This document shows, piece after piece, positions 1 through 9,285 of a DNA stretch of 64,000 bases. Source of the DNA: SAR202 cluster bacterium bin87 (GTDB lineage: Bacteria > Chloroflexota > Dehalococcoidia > Lucifugimonadales > UBA3495); the NCBI GenBank assembly GCA_002238825.1, contig MPNC01000001.1, positions 310,001 through 374,000 on the forward strand, given 5' to 3'. The notes under the pieces were generated by a model. That model was not told where the DNA came from and made no database searches. It saw nothing but the letters and a program-made list of their open reading frames with translations. The position numbers were made by a program, and so were the translations under genes. How positions within the stretch are numbered: position 1 is the stretch's first letter; every line of letters begins with the position of its first letter.

Positions 1-238
1 GCTCTTCCTGCTCTTCGCGCAGCACGTTGACGCCGATGCGCTTCTGTTCTTCCACGTAGCCGTAGGTGATGGTGTTATGGGCTACGCATACGAGAAGAGT
101 CGGCGGATCCAGGCAAACCGATGTGAATGCATTGGCCGTCATGGCGTGGGGATCGCCCGAAGGGTCGAGGGTGGTGATAACCGTGACCCCAGTCGCAAAC
201 TTTGACATGGCCTGCCGAAACTCGTGTTGACTAACCAC
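1..238 (-). CDS. Flavin reductase-domain protein, N-terminal part only
   Basis: The reverse strand reads into the window edge as an open frame of about 79 codons. Residues 4-20 contain EFRQAMSKFATGVTVITT-like sequence, followed by HAMTANAFTSV and LDPPTLLVCV. This is the N-terminal signature of the flavin reductase/FMN-binding split-barrel family, whose members supply reduced flavin to two-component monooxygenases. I place the start at the GTG at 238 because the family's FRQAM stretch begins upstream of the first ATG (208). The C-terminus lies outside the window, so substrate cannot be judged. Being too short for a full domain, it was recognised by motif alone. Confidence 0.75.
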   Translation of the reverse strand, partial: MVSQHEFRQAMSKFATGVTVITTLDPSGDPHAMTANAFTSVCLDPPTLLVCVAHNTITYGYVEEQKRIGVNVLREEQEE

Positions 239-462
239 TGCGCGTGTACCCCCGGTTAGGTTGGCGATGATTATACCCGCCCAATATCACTAATGCCAGA
301 CGGTCAGCGACTCGGCCGCACGCACTTCGCCGGGGGCGGGGATATTTGCATGGATGCACAGGATTCGTGGGATACGAACAGATGCCGGTTGGTGGCCGCA
401 TGGAGGCGCAGATGCCGGAAACGGGCGTAAACGGGAACTGTACCTGGGCGTAGGGGTGGGCG

Positions 463-1479
463 CTACCGATTTGCCAAGAGGACCTGGGCGTCGGCGACGG
501 CCGTCGTCTCGGGCCAGGGTTTGAACGCTTCGGCGATGAGAGACGGGTCGCTGAGCGTTGCGCTGGCATCGAGTTTCAGGACGGAATCGGGCGGTATGTG
601 GCCTTCGAAGAGGTCAGGATGGGTGAGTTGGGCGAGCAGTTCCAGGCCGTCGACGACCCGGGGGCCGGGCCGGCTCAGAGTGCTGTGATCGATCAGGTAG
701 ACCTCGCCGGAACGAACGGCGGGCAGGTCGCTCCAGCCGGCCTGGGCGGCGAGCCAGGGAATTTCGCGCACGCTGCGGGAAAGATCGGAGGAGCACAGGT
801 CGATGTAGAGCTTTTCGGGCTGCGCAGCTACGACTTCCGTCCACGGTATGCGCTCCGCGGGACAGCCGGGGGCGAAACGCTCGGGCAATCGGCCGCCAGC
901 CCGCGCCAGCAGATCGGTCACCCAGTGACCGCCGATCACCAGCGGGTTGACGCCCTCGATGGAAAAAACCGCCGGACGGAAGTTGGCCCGTTCTACTTTG
1001 CGAGTAACCGCATCGATGCGCTGTTCCAGTCCAGATACCAGCGAGCGTGCGCGGTCCGGTACGGCACAGGAGGCGCCTGTCTCCAGGAAGCTGTCGAGAA
1101 TCTCATCCAGGGTGCGCGGGTTGAGGTTAAGGACGGTGGGCGGCGCAGGTATCGGTTCAACGGCGCGCTGGACAGTCCCTGCGTCGATTTCGCAGAAGTA
1201 GCAAAGGTCCTGGGTGATGACGAGGTCCGGGGCGGCGGCCTGGAGCCAGTCGACATCGAGGTCGTAGGGGCTTTCGCCGTTGGACAGGATGCGGTGCATC
1301 TCCGCTTCGACTTCCTCGCTGGACATTACCGACGGATCGATGCGGCTGCGGCAGACCACACGTATGTTGGCGGCCTCCGCGGGATAGTCGCAAAGGTCGG
1401 TGACGCCGATGATCTGATCCTGCAAACCCAGGGCGAACAGGATTTCGGTGCCGCTGGGCAGCAACGAGCAAATGCGCAT
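463..1479 (-). CDS. BtuF-like cobalamin/iron-siderophore binding-fold protein without signal peptide
   Basis: A 338-residue protein that begins MRICSLLPSGTEILFALG, the typical first strand and helix of class III periplasmic-binding proteins (BtuF/FhuD type). GVTDLCDYP and later FSIEGVNPLVIGGHWVTDLL also match the fold. No signal peptide or lipobox precedes this start, so the protein looks cytoplasmic. Known signal-less BtuF relatives are annotated as cobalamin-binding proteins of uncertain role. The frame stays open 109 codons upstream, but that part is low-complexity and lacks the fold, so I use the ATG at 1479. No ABC permease or ATPase is adjacent. An extended -10 promoter lies at 1657-1665. 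Confidence 0.75.
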   Translation of the reverse strand: MRICSLLPSGTEILFALGLQDQIIGVTDLCDYPAEAANIRVVCRSRIDPSVMSSEEVEAEMHRILSNGESPYDLDVDWLQAAAPDLVITQDLCYFCEIDAGTVQRAVEPIPAPPTVLNLNPRTLDEILDSFLETGASCAVPDRARSLVSGLEQRIDAVTRKVERANFRPAVFSIEGVNPLVIGGHWVTDLLARAGGRLPERFAPGCPAERIPWTEVVAAQPEKLYIDLCSSDLSRSVREIPWLAAQAGWSDLPAVRSGEVYLIDHSTLSRPGPRVVDGLELLAQLTHPDLFEGHIPPDSVLKLDASATLSDPSLIAEAFKPWPETTAVADAQVLLANR

Positions 1480-1893
1480 GATCAGGTTGCCTTTATGTCC
1501 GGAGGGTAGGCTGGCGATTGTTTGGACGGTATCACGTCCGCATTTTTCGATTCGGCGGGTACGACGCGGATCGCAGCAATGACTTGTGGACGCGATGGTC
1601 GAGGCGCTTGATGCCGCAGGATACGGAAAAACCGGGTTTGATACCCCGGCGGCGGCATTGTAGCATAGGGCTGGGATTAGATAACGAACATGAGAACTCG
1701 AGTGCGGGCCGGGAGGGCAGGACATTGCGTGGTGCGCTCGTCGTCTCGATGATATGCGTATACCGGAACGTGAGGGGCGTACAGAATTGGGGTTGGAACG
1801 CGCCACCAGGCTCGGAAACGAGGCAGGGATAATGACGTGTTCGGCGAAATAAACGATCGCGACTGAACGGTCTCAAGAGTTCATAAGGCCACT
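1480..1893. other. Divergent intergenic region, 414 bp
   Basis: This gap separates the leftward BtuF-like gene from a rightward MFS gene. On the minus strand it contains an extended -10 (TGCTACAAT, 1657-1665). I looked for a cobalamin riboswitch, given the downstream gene, and did not find its conserved box. I see no gene or repeat in it. Confidence 0.5.
1657..1665 (-). promoter_or_regulatory. Extended -10 promoter element (TGCTACAAT) of the BtuF-like gene
   Basis: The minus strand reads TGC followed by TACAAT, a TGn extended -10. No good -35 hexamer sits 17 bp upstream. The same TGCTA core recurs before several other genes in this window. The implied leader is about 170 nt. Confidence 0.45.
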
Positions 1894-3234
1894 ATGAGCG
1901 TCTACAGCTACGGCACCTTGCCCGAGTCGGCAACGGGAGCGGCAACCTGGGGAAAGTGGTCGCTGGCGCGACTGAACGCGTACAGCTTCGGGCTGGCCGG
2001 GTTCGTGTTGGCCATGGACACGGTGGTGCTGCCGATCCTGGTGCTGGACGTGGCGCCGGAGGCAGCGAAGAACACGCTGCTGGGGATGCTGGGACTGGCC
2101 GGGATGCTGGCGGCGGCGCTGGTGCAGGTGCCGGTGGGATGGGCGAGCGACCGGACGCGCTCGAGGCTGGGTCGGCGTCTGCCCTACATGCTGTGGGCCT
2201 GCGTGTGCATCCCGGTGGCCCTGATCGCGCTGGCCACGCCGCTCACCTACGGGAGCCTTCTGGTGGTGTGGCTATTTATCCAGATCAATTCGGGCATCGC
2301 GTATTCGCCTTACCTGGCCAGCATTCGCGAACTGGTACCCAGCAACCGCTTGGGAGTAGCCGCGTCGATGAAGACGCTGCTGGAGGCGCTGGGCGGAGCC
2401 AGCATCCTGTGCCTGGCGGCGTTGATGGTGGGACACTACTCGCGCCCGGACCATGCGTACTGGCTGTGGGCTGCCCTGGGGTTGTTCGCGGTGGCGATAT
2501 TGGCGACCGCGGCGATTAGCTCGACAACCATCTACCGGCGAATGCGGGATGGCGGCGGCGCGGCGACGGCGGCGTTTCACCGGGCTGCGATGGCGTTTCC
2601 GGAAACTACCAGCATGGCGCGGCTGCATCGGGACCTGCCGTGGTTCGTAGCATCGAGGGCGGCGTTCCTGGCGGCGGTGGTGATCTTCACAACCTATGGG
2701 TTGTTTTTCCTGCGGGACAAGGTGCAGGTGGACAACCCGGCGCAGGCCCTGGGGGTTGCCATCATCGGAATTGGCGGGATGCTGGTGCTGACCACTTACC
2801 CGTCGGGATGGCTGTCGGACCGGATCGGGCGCAAACCGGTGCTCGCAGTGGGCACGGTGATTGCCGTGGTGTTGACAATCGTCATGATGTGGGTGAGCAC
2901 CTACCTGTTGGCCGTGGTTGTGGCCAGCGTGATCGGAGGCGCGGTTGGGATCATCCTGACCACGCACTGGGCGCTGGCCAACGACCTCGGCACGCCGGGC
3001 CGGGAAGCGCAGCACATGGGCGTGGTGAATCTGGGCACGTTGATCGGAGCGGCGGGGGCCAAAGCCATCGGTCCGCTGCCGGACCTGGTCTCAGTGTGGT
3101 TTGGCCCGGGATACGGGTACACGGCGCTGCTTGGGGCCAGCGCCCTGCTGTTCATCATCGGGGCGTTGCTGCTCATCCGGGTGAACGTCGAGCGCCCGGG
3201 GGCCGCTCCGGATCCCGGATCAACTCCGGAATGA
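1894..3234 (+). CDS. Major facilitator superfamily transporter
   Basis: A 446-residue integral membrane protein with about 12 hydrophobic segments. The MFS loop 2-3 signature appears as GWASDRTRSRLGRRLPY, and the symmetric loop 8-9 signature as GWLSDRIGRKPVLAVG. The pattern suggests a proton-coupled symporter or exporter, close in style to the sugar/glycoside-cation group, but substrate cannot be inferred. The gene stands alone: its left neighbour is divergent and its right neighbour convergent. The start at 1894 precedes the first membrane segment by about 30 residues, which is normal. Confidence 0.85.
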   Translation: MSVYSYGTLPESATGAATWGKWSLARLNAYSFGLAGFVLAMDTVVLPILVLDVAPEAAKNTLLGMLGLAGMLAAALVQVPVGWASDRTRSRLGRRLPYMLWACVCIPVALIALATPLTYGSLLVVWLFIQINSGIAYSPYLASIRELVPSNRLGVAASMKTLLEALGGASILCLAALMVGHYSRPDHAYWLWAALGLFAVAILATAAISSTTIYRRMRDGGGAATAAFHRAAMAFPETTSMARLHRDLPWFVASRAAFLAAVVIFTTYGLFFLRDKVQVDNPAQALGVAIIGIGGMLVLTTYPSGWLSDRIGRKPVLAVGTVIAVVLTIVMMWVSTYLLAVVVASVIGGAVGIILTTHWALANDLGTPGREAQHMGVVNLGTLIGAAGAKAIGPLPDLVSVWFGPGYGYTALLGASALLFIIGALLLIRVNVERPGAAPDPGSTPE

Positions 3235-3266
3235 CGAAAAGGCGGACGGGTCGGGTCGTCGGGACT

Positions 3267-4544
3267 TCAGCCCGGCCGGCGGCGGTGGGTTTCACGGACG
3301 AAGATCAGCAGTCCGATGCCGGATGCGGCCAGAACGGCGGCGTCGATCCACAGTGACCAGGAGAAGCTGGTCACGTCGGCAATGGCGCCCAGGACCAGGG
3401 CTCCCATGACCGTGCCAATGCCGCCGAAGGTGCGGAGCAGGCCAATGGTGATGCCCTCCAAACCGGGAGGTGCGATGTCGGCGAAGAACACGGTGCCGGC
3501 GGGACTGCCGAGGCCTTCGCCCATGCCGAGCAGGACTCCGGACAACATCAACTGCCACAGGTTTCCCGCCCAAATGAAGGCGGCTATGCCCAGGGTCATC
3601 AGGATGATCGCCGGAAGAATGGGCACTTTGCGTCCAAACCGGTCGGAGAGGTATCCGGACGCCAGCGTGGTGAAGAACTGGGGGAAGTGGGTGACGCTGA
3701 TCCAGAGGCCGAGGTGATCGGGGCCGAATCCCTTCTGGCGTCCGAACAGCGGCATCACGCTGAACCGCGCGCCCTGGCGGTTGGCGACTATCATCAGCGC
3801 GAATATTCCGACGAGCATGAAGGCCGGGTTGAAGATCAGCCGCCGAATCGCGTCGCGGCGATTGGTCGGCTCCGGAGGCGCGCCCGGATCTGCACCCTGG
3901 GATGCCTGGGCCCGGGGCGTTGCGCGACGACGCGTCGCGCCCTCGGCGGCGAGTTGTTCTCGCCAGCGCGACTCGGGCAAAGCGACGATGATCACAACCA
4001 ATGACGCGGCCATCAGAATGGCCTGGACGTACAGTGGAACGCGCAGGCCATACAGGCTGGCGAGGTAGCCGCCCAGCAGGGGCCCAAGGGTCTGCCCGGC
4101 TAAAATACTCAGTTCCTGGAGGCTGAGCAGCCGCCCGCGCGTTTCGGGCGTGGCCTCGTCGCGCAGGTAACTCGTGGCCACGGTGAGGAAGATGCTGCCG
4201 CCGAACCCGGAAACGAAACGCCATCCGGTCAGCCAGGCGTAGCTGAACGAAACGGAGACGAGCGCCGCGCCTACCAGGTTGATGGCCGACCCGAGCGCCA
4301 GAACGGGGCGGCGTCCGTAGCGCTGCGCGAGGTAACCGGCGGGGACGCTGGTGACCAGTCGGCCCAGGCCGAAGAAAAACCCGACGGCGATCCCAACCTC
4401 GGTGGCGGACACACCGTACTCGCGTTCCAGGAACAGGGGCAACACGGGCGAGATCGCCCCCATGCCGAAGCTGTTCAGCGCGACGACGGCGCAGAGGAGG
4501 GCGACGCTATGGTAGCGGCCCCGGCGTCCCAGGGCGGACCGCAT
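3267..4544 (-). CDS. MFS transporter (multidrug-efflux-like), third gene of pyrF operon
   Basis: A 425-residue, 12-segment MFS protein. Signatures include GYLAQRYGRRPVLALG in loop 2-3 and GYLSDRFGRKVPIL in loop 8-9, with a hydrophilic central loop rich in Ala, Thr and Arg. I use the ATG at 4544 (MRSALGRRGRYH) because the upstream extension overlaps the DUF951 gene and is not MFS-like. The gene follows DUF951 by 11 bp and is probably co-transcribed with pyrF. A drug/metabolite exporter role is plausible; the substrate is unknown. Confidence 0.85.
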   Translation of the reverse strand: MRSALGRRGRYHSVALLCAVVALNSFGMGAISPVLPLFLEREYGVSATEVGIAVGFFFGLGRLVTSVPAGYLAQRYGRRPVLALGSAINLVGAALVSVSFSYAWLTGWRFVSGFGGSIFLTVATSYLRDEATPETRGRLLSLQELSILAGQTLGPLLGGYLASLYGLRVPLYVQAILMAASLVVIIVALPESRWREQLAAEGATRRRATPRAQASQGADPGAPPEPTNRRDAIRRLIFNPAFMLVGIFALMIVANRQGARFSVMPLFGRQKGFGPDHLGLWISVTHFPQFFTTLASGYLSDRFGRKVPILPAIILMTLGIAAFIWAGNLWQLMLSGVLLGMGEGLGSPAGTVFFADIAPPGLEGITIGLLRTFGGIGTVMGALVLGAIADVTSFSWSLWIDAAVLAASGIGLLIFVRETHRRRPG

Positions 4545-4555
4545 GGAACCGGGGA

Positions 4556-4777
4556 TCACCGGGTGGCTTGCTCGTTGGGGTTGGGAGTCGGGCGCGTAAC
4601 TTCCCGGATGCGCTTGACGATGCGGAAGCGTGGGGTCATGACGTAGTGGCCGCAGGTCTGGCAGCGGAGGCCGATATCGCCTCCCACGCGATTGACGACC
4701 CACTGGTACCCGCCGCAGGGGTGGGGCTTTTTCAGGCGAACGATGTCGCCGGGTTTGAGGTCGGCAACATCGACCAT
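4556..4777 (-). CDS. DUF951 family small protein
   Basis: A 73-residue protein with MVDVADLKPGDIVRLKKPHPCGG at its start and GLRCQTCGHYVM in the middle. It matches the DUF951 family, which has a KKPHPCGG box and a CxxC pair and is widespread in Firmicutes and Chloroflexota. The family looks like a small beta-barrel with a partial zinc knuckle and may bind nucleic acid, but its function is unknown. The ATG at 4777 shares one base with the pyrF stop codon (TGATG), which indicates translational coupling. A GTG three bases upstream is an alternative start. Confidence 0.8.
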   Translation of the reverse strand: MVDVADLKPGDIVRLKKPHPCGGYQWVVNRVGGDIGLRCQTCGHYVMTPRFRIVKRIREVTRPTPNPNEQATR

Positions 4778-5616
4778 CACGTCCAGCCCAACCCCAGGTC
4801 GTCGAGGGTGGCGTTGATTTCGTCGCGCATCCCGGAGGCGACGCGCCGGGCCGCAGCGGCGTAGTCAGCGCCCGAAGAGGCGTAGATCACGGAGCGGGAG
4901 GCATTGATCACGGCCAACCGCCCGCTGGCGTCCACGCCGCAGCGAACGGAGTCGGCCAAGTCGCCGCCCTGGGTCCCGACGCCGGGAATCAGGAGAGGAA
5001 TATCCGGGCAGATGCCCCGGATGTCAGCCAGTTGCTGGGGAGCGGTGGCGCCGACGACCAGGCCGAGGTTGCCCTGAGACGCGCGCTGCTGGGACCGTCG
5101 GGCCAGGCGCAGATAAACGGGCTGCGTCAGGTTACCGACGCCCTCAACCGGGAGGTCCTGGATGTCTGCCGCGCCGCGATTGGAGCCGCGACACCAGATG
5201 AAGGCGCCTTTGCCGGGATTGTTCAGCCAGGGCTCGACGGTATCCATGCCGCCCCAGGGATTTACGGTCACGGCGTCGAAGCCCCACACGTCGAACATGG
5301 CGGTGGCATAGGCGGCGGCGCTGGAGTCGATGTCGCCGCGCTTGCAGTCTCCGATGATGATGCAGTGGGGGGCGTCTTCGCGAATGTGCTGGATGGTCTT
5401 CTCGAGAGCCTTGTAGCCAGGCAGGCCCAGCGCCTCGTAGAAGGCGAGGTTGGGTTTATACGCGCAGACCAAATCCGCGGTGGCGGATATGATGGACCGG
5501 TTGAACTCGACCGTGCCGGCGACGGGAAGGCGGGCGGGATCAGGGTCGAGGCCGACGCAGAGGAGGCTTTGGGTGGTCTCGCTGGAGGCGCGGAGGCGTT
5601 CGGTGAATGTAGACAT
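4777..5616 (-). CDS. pyrF: Orotidine 5'-phosphate decarboxylase (type 2)
   Basis: This enzyme converts OMP to UMP, the last step of de novo pyrimidine synthesis. The 279-residue protein is in the longer type 2 (PyrF/UMPS-like) class. It shows CVGLDPDPARLP at residue 20, KPNLAFYEALG for substrate binding, the catalytic DCKRGDI motif (Lys and Asp), and IPGVGTQGGD near the C-terminus. It is the first gene of a pyrF-DUF951-MFS operon. A strong promoter lies 45-75 bp upstream (5661-5690). No other pyrimidine gene is in the window. Confidence 0.95.
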   Translation of the reverse strand: MSTFTERLRASSETTQSLLCVGLDPDPARLPVAGTVEFNRSIISATADLVCAYKPNLAFYEALGLPGYKALEKTIQHIREDAPHCIIIGDCKRGDIDSSAAAYATAMFDVWGFDAVTVNPWGGMDTVEPWLNNPGKGAFIWCRGSNRGAADIQDLPVEGVGNLTQPVYLRLARRSQQRASQGNLGLVVGATAPQQLADIRGICPDIPLLIPGVGTQGGDLADSVRCGVDASGRLAVINASRSVIYASSGADYAAAARRVASGMRDEINATLDDLGLGWT

Positions 5617-5660
5617 GGGGCACCAATTATTCTCGGGCGTGAAAGAGTTATGAGTGCCAT

Positions 5661-5690
5661 ATTATAGACTTGGCGCGGCTGGAGTGTCAC
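5661..5690 (-). promoter_or_regulatory. Sigma-70-type promoter of pyrF operon
   Basis: On the minus strand GTGACA (5685-5690) and TATAAT (5661-5666) are separated by 18 bp. The -10 matches consensus perfectly and the -35 matches at 5 of 6 positions. It is the best promoter match in the window. A repeat element begins only about 18 bp upstream of the -35. Confidence 0.7.
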
Positions 5691-5707
5691 ATATACGCGC
5701 GTGGCCG

Positions 5708-5865
5708 CAACTGTTCAGAGTTGCTGGGGAGGTGTCATTGCGAGCGCAGCGCGGCAATCTCGCTGGTGCCGGGGGGTCCTTCAGGGCAGACGTTGCTGCT
5801 GCGATATCGAGATTGCCACGGCGCAAGCGCCTCGCAATGACAACCTCCTGAAATCTGAACAGTTG
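5708..5865. repeat. Nested inverted-repeat element A
   Basis: A perfect 12-bp outer inverted repeat (CAACTGTTCAGA at 5708-5719, complement at 5854-5865) encloses an imperfect inner inverted repeat: TGTCATTGCGAGCGCAGC at 5735-5752 against its counterpart ending at 5842. The inner arms belong to the common bacterial 'TCATTGCGAGGAGCGAAG' dispersed repeat type. The sequence GCGCGTGGCCGC also occurs in direct orientation just outside both ends (about 5697-5708 and 5866-5876). This looks like a small non-autonomous mobile or palindromic element. Confidence 0.6.
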
Positions 5866-5892
5866 CGCGTGGCCGCGTGCTTTCGCATCCGG

Positions 5893-6000
5893 GAATCGCG
5901 AAAAACAGGATTATGAGGATTTCCCTAGTTGGGCGGGCTGGTGCGACGGATCCGATCCGGCGGATCGGTAAATATCGACAATCTGGCTTCGGACGTCTGC
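5893..6000. repeat. Possible degenerate copy of element D repeat
   Basis: The left side reads ACAGGATTATGAGGATTT, the centre contains GGATCCGATCCGGCGGATC, and the right side ends TCTGGCTTCGGACG. The order and wording resemble the better preserved element at 43934-44055. Similarity is by eye and mismatches are many. Confidence 0.3.
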
Positions 6001-6051
6001 GGGTGCCACCCACAATTGTTCATACTGGAGGAGAGAGTCTGGCGGCAATAT

Positions 6052-6148
6052 CGTCATGCCGGCGAAAACCGGTGACCAGGCGATCTATACCCGGCTCGCG
6101 CCAGCTGGTTGTGGGGACCTCTGGGTTCCTGCTTTCGCAGGAACGACG
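6052..6148. repeat. Inverted-repeat element B (CGTCATxCCxGCGAAA type)
   Basis: The left arm CGTCATGCCGGCGAAAAC (6052) pairs imperfectly with the right arm ending TTCGCAGGAACGACG (6148). Arms of about 28 bp flank a loop of about 40 bp. This is the widely distributed hairpin repeat seen between genes in many bacteria. Confidence 0.55.
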
Positions 6149-6223
6149 TGCTGATCACCAAAAAGCGCGCCAACACCAGACACGTACCGGCAAACTGGGT
6201 ACAGGTGACGGGAGCAGGCGTTC

Positions 6224-6253
6224 TTGACACTCCGCAATGGGCTTTCCTACACT
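6224..6253 (+). promoter_or_regulatory. Promoter of the DUF3500 gene
   Basis: A consensus TTGACA at 6224-6229 and a TACACT -10 at 6248-6253 are 18 bp apart. The start codon is 43 bp downstream, behind an AGGAGGT ribosome-binding site. Confidence 0.6.
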
Positions 6254-6295
6254 GCCGGAAGATTGAAGACTGGACTCAGCAGGAGGTCATCCACG

Positions 6296-7291
6296 ATGAC
6301 AACTGGCCGATTTACGCATCCGCATCTCCACGTCACCGCCGCGATGGTGGACGCTGCCCGGCGTTGGGTCGCGAGCCTGGACGGCGACCAGCGGGCCAAG
6401 GCGACGTACCACTACATGGATGGCGAGCGCCTATTCTGGTACTACCCGCCGCTGAACCGGCATGGGCTGCCGCTGCGCGACATGAACGAACAGCAGCGCG
6501 GCTACGCGATGGAATTGCTGGCGACAGGCCTGACCGATGAAACGAACCAGCAGGCGCGGTCGATCATCGAGCATGAGCTGGTGCTGGGTCCGCTGGAAGC
6601 CGAGTGGGGACAAATCACGTGGCCGCGGGATCCGGAACTGTACTACTGGACGGTTTTCGGCGAACCGGGCCGCCACGACCCGTGGGGCTGGCGGGTGGAA
6701 GGGCACCACCTGTCGCTGCACTACAGCGTCTGGGGGGACCAGGTCATCGCCGTGACGCCGTTCTTCCTGGGCGCCAACCCCGCCGAAGTTCGCAAGGGGC
6801 CAAAGGAAGGGCTGCGGATCCTGGGGCGCCGTGAGGACCTGGCCATCGAGTTGATCGGGTCGCTGGATGCGGGGCAGCGGAGCAAGGCGGTGATCCACGA
6901 CAAGGCTCCGTGGGACATCCTGGGCTACAACAGCAGCAAGCAGGCCATCCACGATGAGGAAGGGCTGGCCGGTCACGAGTTGAACGGCACCCAGCGGGAA
7001 ATGCTGATGGCGCTGATCGGGGAGTACGTGAACGGTGTCCCCGCTCCGGTAGCGGAGCAGCGGCTGGCGACGATCCGCGACACGGGGCTGGACGACTACC
7101 GGCTGGTATGGGCCGGCGGGCTTGATCGCAGCCGGGACCATTACTATCGCATCCACGGCGGGCAGTTCATCGTTGAGTTCGACAACGTCCAGAACGAGGC
7201 CAACCACATCCACTCAGTGTGGCGGGAAGTTGACAACGACTTCGCGCAGGACGTGCTGCGGGACCACCGGATGCTGTATCACATCCTGTGA
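6296..7291 (+). CDS. DUF3500 family protein
   Basis: A 331-residue protein with no signal peptide or membrane segment. It has the DUF3500 layout: repeated W(V/I)ASLDxxQRAKAxY blocks near residues 20-40 and 190-215, RHDPWGWRVEGHHLSLHYS near residue 125, and GPKEGLRILGRREDLA. The family is found in bacteria and fungi and has no established activity. Conserved His, Glu and Asp residues, as in GHHLSLH and the late HGGQFIVEFDNVQNEANHIH stretch, suggest a metal-dependent or hydrolytic role. The ATG at 6296 is chosen for its ideal AGGAGGT site at 6281-6287; the longer open frame starts inside the promoter. Confidence 0.8.
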   Translation: MTTGRFTHPHLHVTAAMVDAARRWVASLDGDQRAKATYHYMDGERLFWYYPPLNRHGLPLRDMNEQQRGYAMELLATGLTDETNQQARSIIEHELVLGPLEAEWGQITWPRDPELYYWTVFGEPGRHDPWGWRVEGHHLSLHYSVWGDQVIAVTPFFLGANPAEVRKGPKEGLRILGRREDLAIELIGSLDAGQRSKAVIHDKAPWDILGYNSSKQAIHDEEGLAGHELNGTQREMLMALIGEYVNGVPAPVAEQRLATIRDTGLDDYRLVWAGGLDRSRDHYYRIHGGQFIVEFDNVQNEANHIHSVWREVDNDFAQDVLRDHRMLYHIL

Positions 7292-7319
7292 TCCAATCCC
7301 CAACAGCAAAGAAACGAAA

Positions 7320-7345
7320 GGGGCCGCAGTCTGCGGCCCCATTTT
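7320..7345. terminator. Bidirectional terminator between DUF3500 gene and lepA
   Basis: A perfect 10-bp stem (GGGGCCGCAG at 7320-7329 and its complement at 7331-7340) closes on one base. ATTTT follows on the plus strand and CTTTCGTTT on the minus strand. It suits the two convergent genes flanking it. Confidence 0.75.
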
Positions 7346-7369
7346 CCGTAAGTTGGCGCGGATCGATAC

Positions 7370-9235
7370 TTAGCTGTCTTCGCCGATTTTGAGGAGGCTG
7401 AGGAAGGCTTCCTGGGGAACTTCGACACGGCCGACGCGCTTCATTCGCTTCTTCCCTTCCTTCTGTTTTTCGAGAAGCTTGCGCTTGCGGGTGATGTCGC
7501 CGCCGTAACACTTTGAGAGCACGTCCTTGCGCATGGCGCGGACGGTCTCGCGGGCGACGATGCGGGAGCCGATGGCGGCCTGAATGGGCACCTCGAACAT
7601 CTGGCGCGGTATGGTGGAACGGAGCTTTTCGACGATGCTGCGACCCTGGACCACGGCATTGTCGCGGTGGCTGATCATGCTCAGGGCTTCCACCGGCGTC
7701 TGGTTGACCAGGATGTCGATGCGGACCAACGGCGCGGCGCGATAGCCCTCGAAGGTGTAGTCGAGGGAGGCATAGCCCTGGGTGCGCGATTTGAGCTGGT
7801 TGTAGAAGTCGGCCAGCATCTCACCCAGCGGCATCGTATACTCCATGACCACTCGGTTCTGACCGTCGGCGTCGGCGGAAGCCGAGTCGCCGTTCGACGC
7901 CCCGCTGCCCTGCATGTATTCCATGCGGCGGAACTCGGAACGGCGGGTGTGCATCAGTTCCATGATCGCGCCAACGGCGCGGCTGGGCGCGACGATGGTG
8001 ACGCCGAGGATGGGTTCGCGGATCTCCGAGGTGGAATTCGGTGGTGGCAGCCGCGACGGATTGTCGATGAGAATGACTTCGCCGTTGGTGAGGAGGACTT
8101 CGTAGGCGACACTGGGGGCGGTGACGATGAGGTCGAGGTCGTATTCGCGCTCGAGGCGCTCCTGGACGATCTCAAGGTGGACGAGGCCGAGAAAGCCACA
8201 GCGGAAACCGAAACCGAGGGCGCCACTGTTTTCGGGCTCGATGGTCAGCGAGGCGTCGTTGAGCTTGAGCTTTTCCAGGGCGGCGCGCAGGCGGGTGTAG
8301 TCCTCGCCGTCGGACGGATAGAGGCCGGCAAAGACCATGGACTTGAGCTCAACGTAGCCGGGGAGCGGCTCATCTGCGGGATCGGCATTGTTGGTGAGGG
8401 TGTCGCCGACGGCGCACTCCTGGACGTCCTTGAAACCGGTGGCGACGTAGCCGACCTGGCCGGCCTGAAGGGAGCCGGTGGGTGTCGGTTCGGGGGCGAA
8501 GACGCCGACCTCCATAATCTCGACGGAGCGGCCGGATGACATGACCCGCAGTCGGTCGTTGTGGGTGATACTGCCGTCCTCAACGCGGACGTAGGCGATG
8601 ATGCCCTTATAGGTGTTGTAGTTCGAGTCGAACACGAGGGCGCGGAAGGGCGCGTCGTCGACACCCTTGGGTCCAGGAACACGCTCGACGATGGCATCGA
8701 GGAGTTCGCGGCAGCCAAGGCCGTCCTTGGCGGAGACGAACATGACCTCGTCGCGGCGGAAGCCGAAGATCTGCTCCATTTCGGCGGCGACGCGGTCCGG
8801 CTCGGCGGAGGGCAGGTCGACCTTGTTGATGACCGGGATCATCTCGAGGTCATATTCCAACGCCAGCATGGTGTTGGCGATGGTTTGGGCCTCGACGCCC
8901 TGGGTGGCGTCAACGACCAGGAGCGCGCCTTCGCAGGCGGCAAGTGCCCGTGACACCTCGTAGGAGAAGTCGACGTGGCCGGGGGTATCGATTAGGTTCA
9001 GCTGGTAATCGGTGCCATCGGGAGTGCGGTGGGTCATGTTCACCGCCTTGCCCTTGATGGTGATGCCGCGTTCGCGCTCCAACTCCATCTGGTCGAGGAA
9101 CTGCGCCTTCATGTCCTGAGGACGTACGGTTCCCGTGATTTCGAGGAGGCGGTCGGCCAGGGTGGACTTACCGTGGTCGATATGGGCGATGATGCAAAAA
9201 TTGCGGATGTGTTGCTGATCCATGACAACAGTCAT
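7370..9235 (-). CDS. lepA: Elongation factor 4 (LepA)
   Basis: A ribosome-associated translational GTPase that acts on stalled or mistranslocated ribosomes and in 30S biogenesis. The 621 residues carry [17 protein letters not shown] (G1), [12 protein letters not shown] (G3) and [10 protein letters not shown] (G4), followed by the EF-Tu-like domain 2 and the LepA-specific C-terminal domain with [25 protein letters not shown] broken across its conserved lysines. The length (about 600-620) is normal. The second Met (9223, MDQQHIRNF) is as likely a start as the first, since no clear Shine-Dalgarno separates them. A low-complexity insert rich in Ser, Ala and Asp sits near residue 455. Confidence 0.95.
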   Translation of the reverse strand: MTVVMDQQHIRNFCIIAHIDHGKSTLADRLLEITGTVRPQDMKAQFLDQMELERERGITIKGKAVNMTHRTPDGTDYQLNLIDTPGHVDFSYEVSRALAACEGALLVVDATQGVEAQTIANTMLALEYDLEMIPVINKVDLPSAEPDRVAAEMEQIFGFRRDEVMFVSAKDGLGCRELLDAIVERVPGPKGVDDAPFRALVFDSNYNTYKGIIAYVRVEDGSITHNDRLRVMSSGRSVEIMEVGVFAPEPTPTGSLQAGQVGYVATGFKDVQECAVGDTLTNNADPADEPLPGYVELKSMVFAGLYPSDGEDYTRLRAALEKLKLNDASLTIEPENSGALGFGFRCGFLGLVHLEIVQERLEREYDLDLIVTAPSVAYEVLLTNGEVILIDNPSRLPPPNSTSEIREPILGVTIVAPSRAVGAIMELMHTRRSEFRRMEYMQGSGASNGDSASADADGQNRVVMEYTMPLGEMLADFYNQLKSRTQGYASLDYTFEGYRAAPLVRIDILVNQTPVEALSMISHRDNAVVQGRSIVEKLRSTIPRQMFEVPIQAAIGSRIVARETVRAMRKDVLSKCYGGDITRKRKLLEKQKEGKKRMKRVGRVEVPQEAFLSLLKIGEDS

Positions 9236-9285
9236 GGTAGCACGGGCGCAATCGGAGCGGCAATTGGAATGACGAGCTCCCTGGG

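Larger units (their letters stand above)
5617..6295. other. Repeat-rich intergenic region, 679 bp
   Basis: No credible gene lies here. The gap holds the pyrF promoter, two clear inverted-repeat elements (5708-5865 and 6052-6148), a probable degenerate third (about 5893-6000) and the promoter of the downstream gene. The small open frames across it follow repeat boundaries rather than codon structure. Confidence 0.6.

Noticed and set aside
598-1509. A 303-codon plus-strand frame opposite the BtuF-like gene
   Set aside because: Composition is typical of an antisense shadow; the minus-strand frame has the recognisable fold.
1480-1893. Cobalamin riboswitch upstream of the BtuF-like gene
   Set aside because: I searched both strands by eye for the conserved cobalamin box and its context and did not find it.
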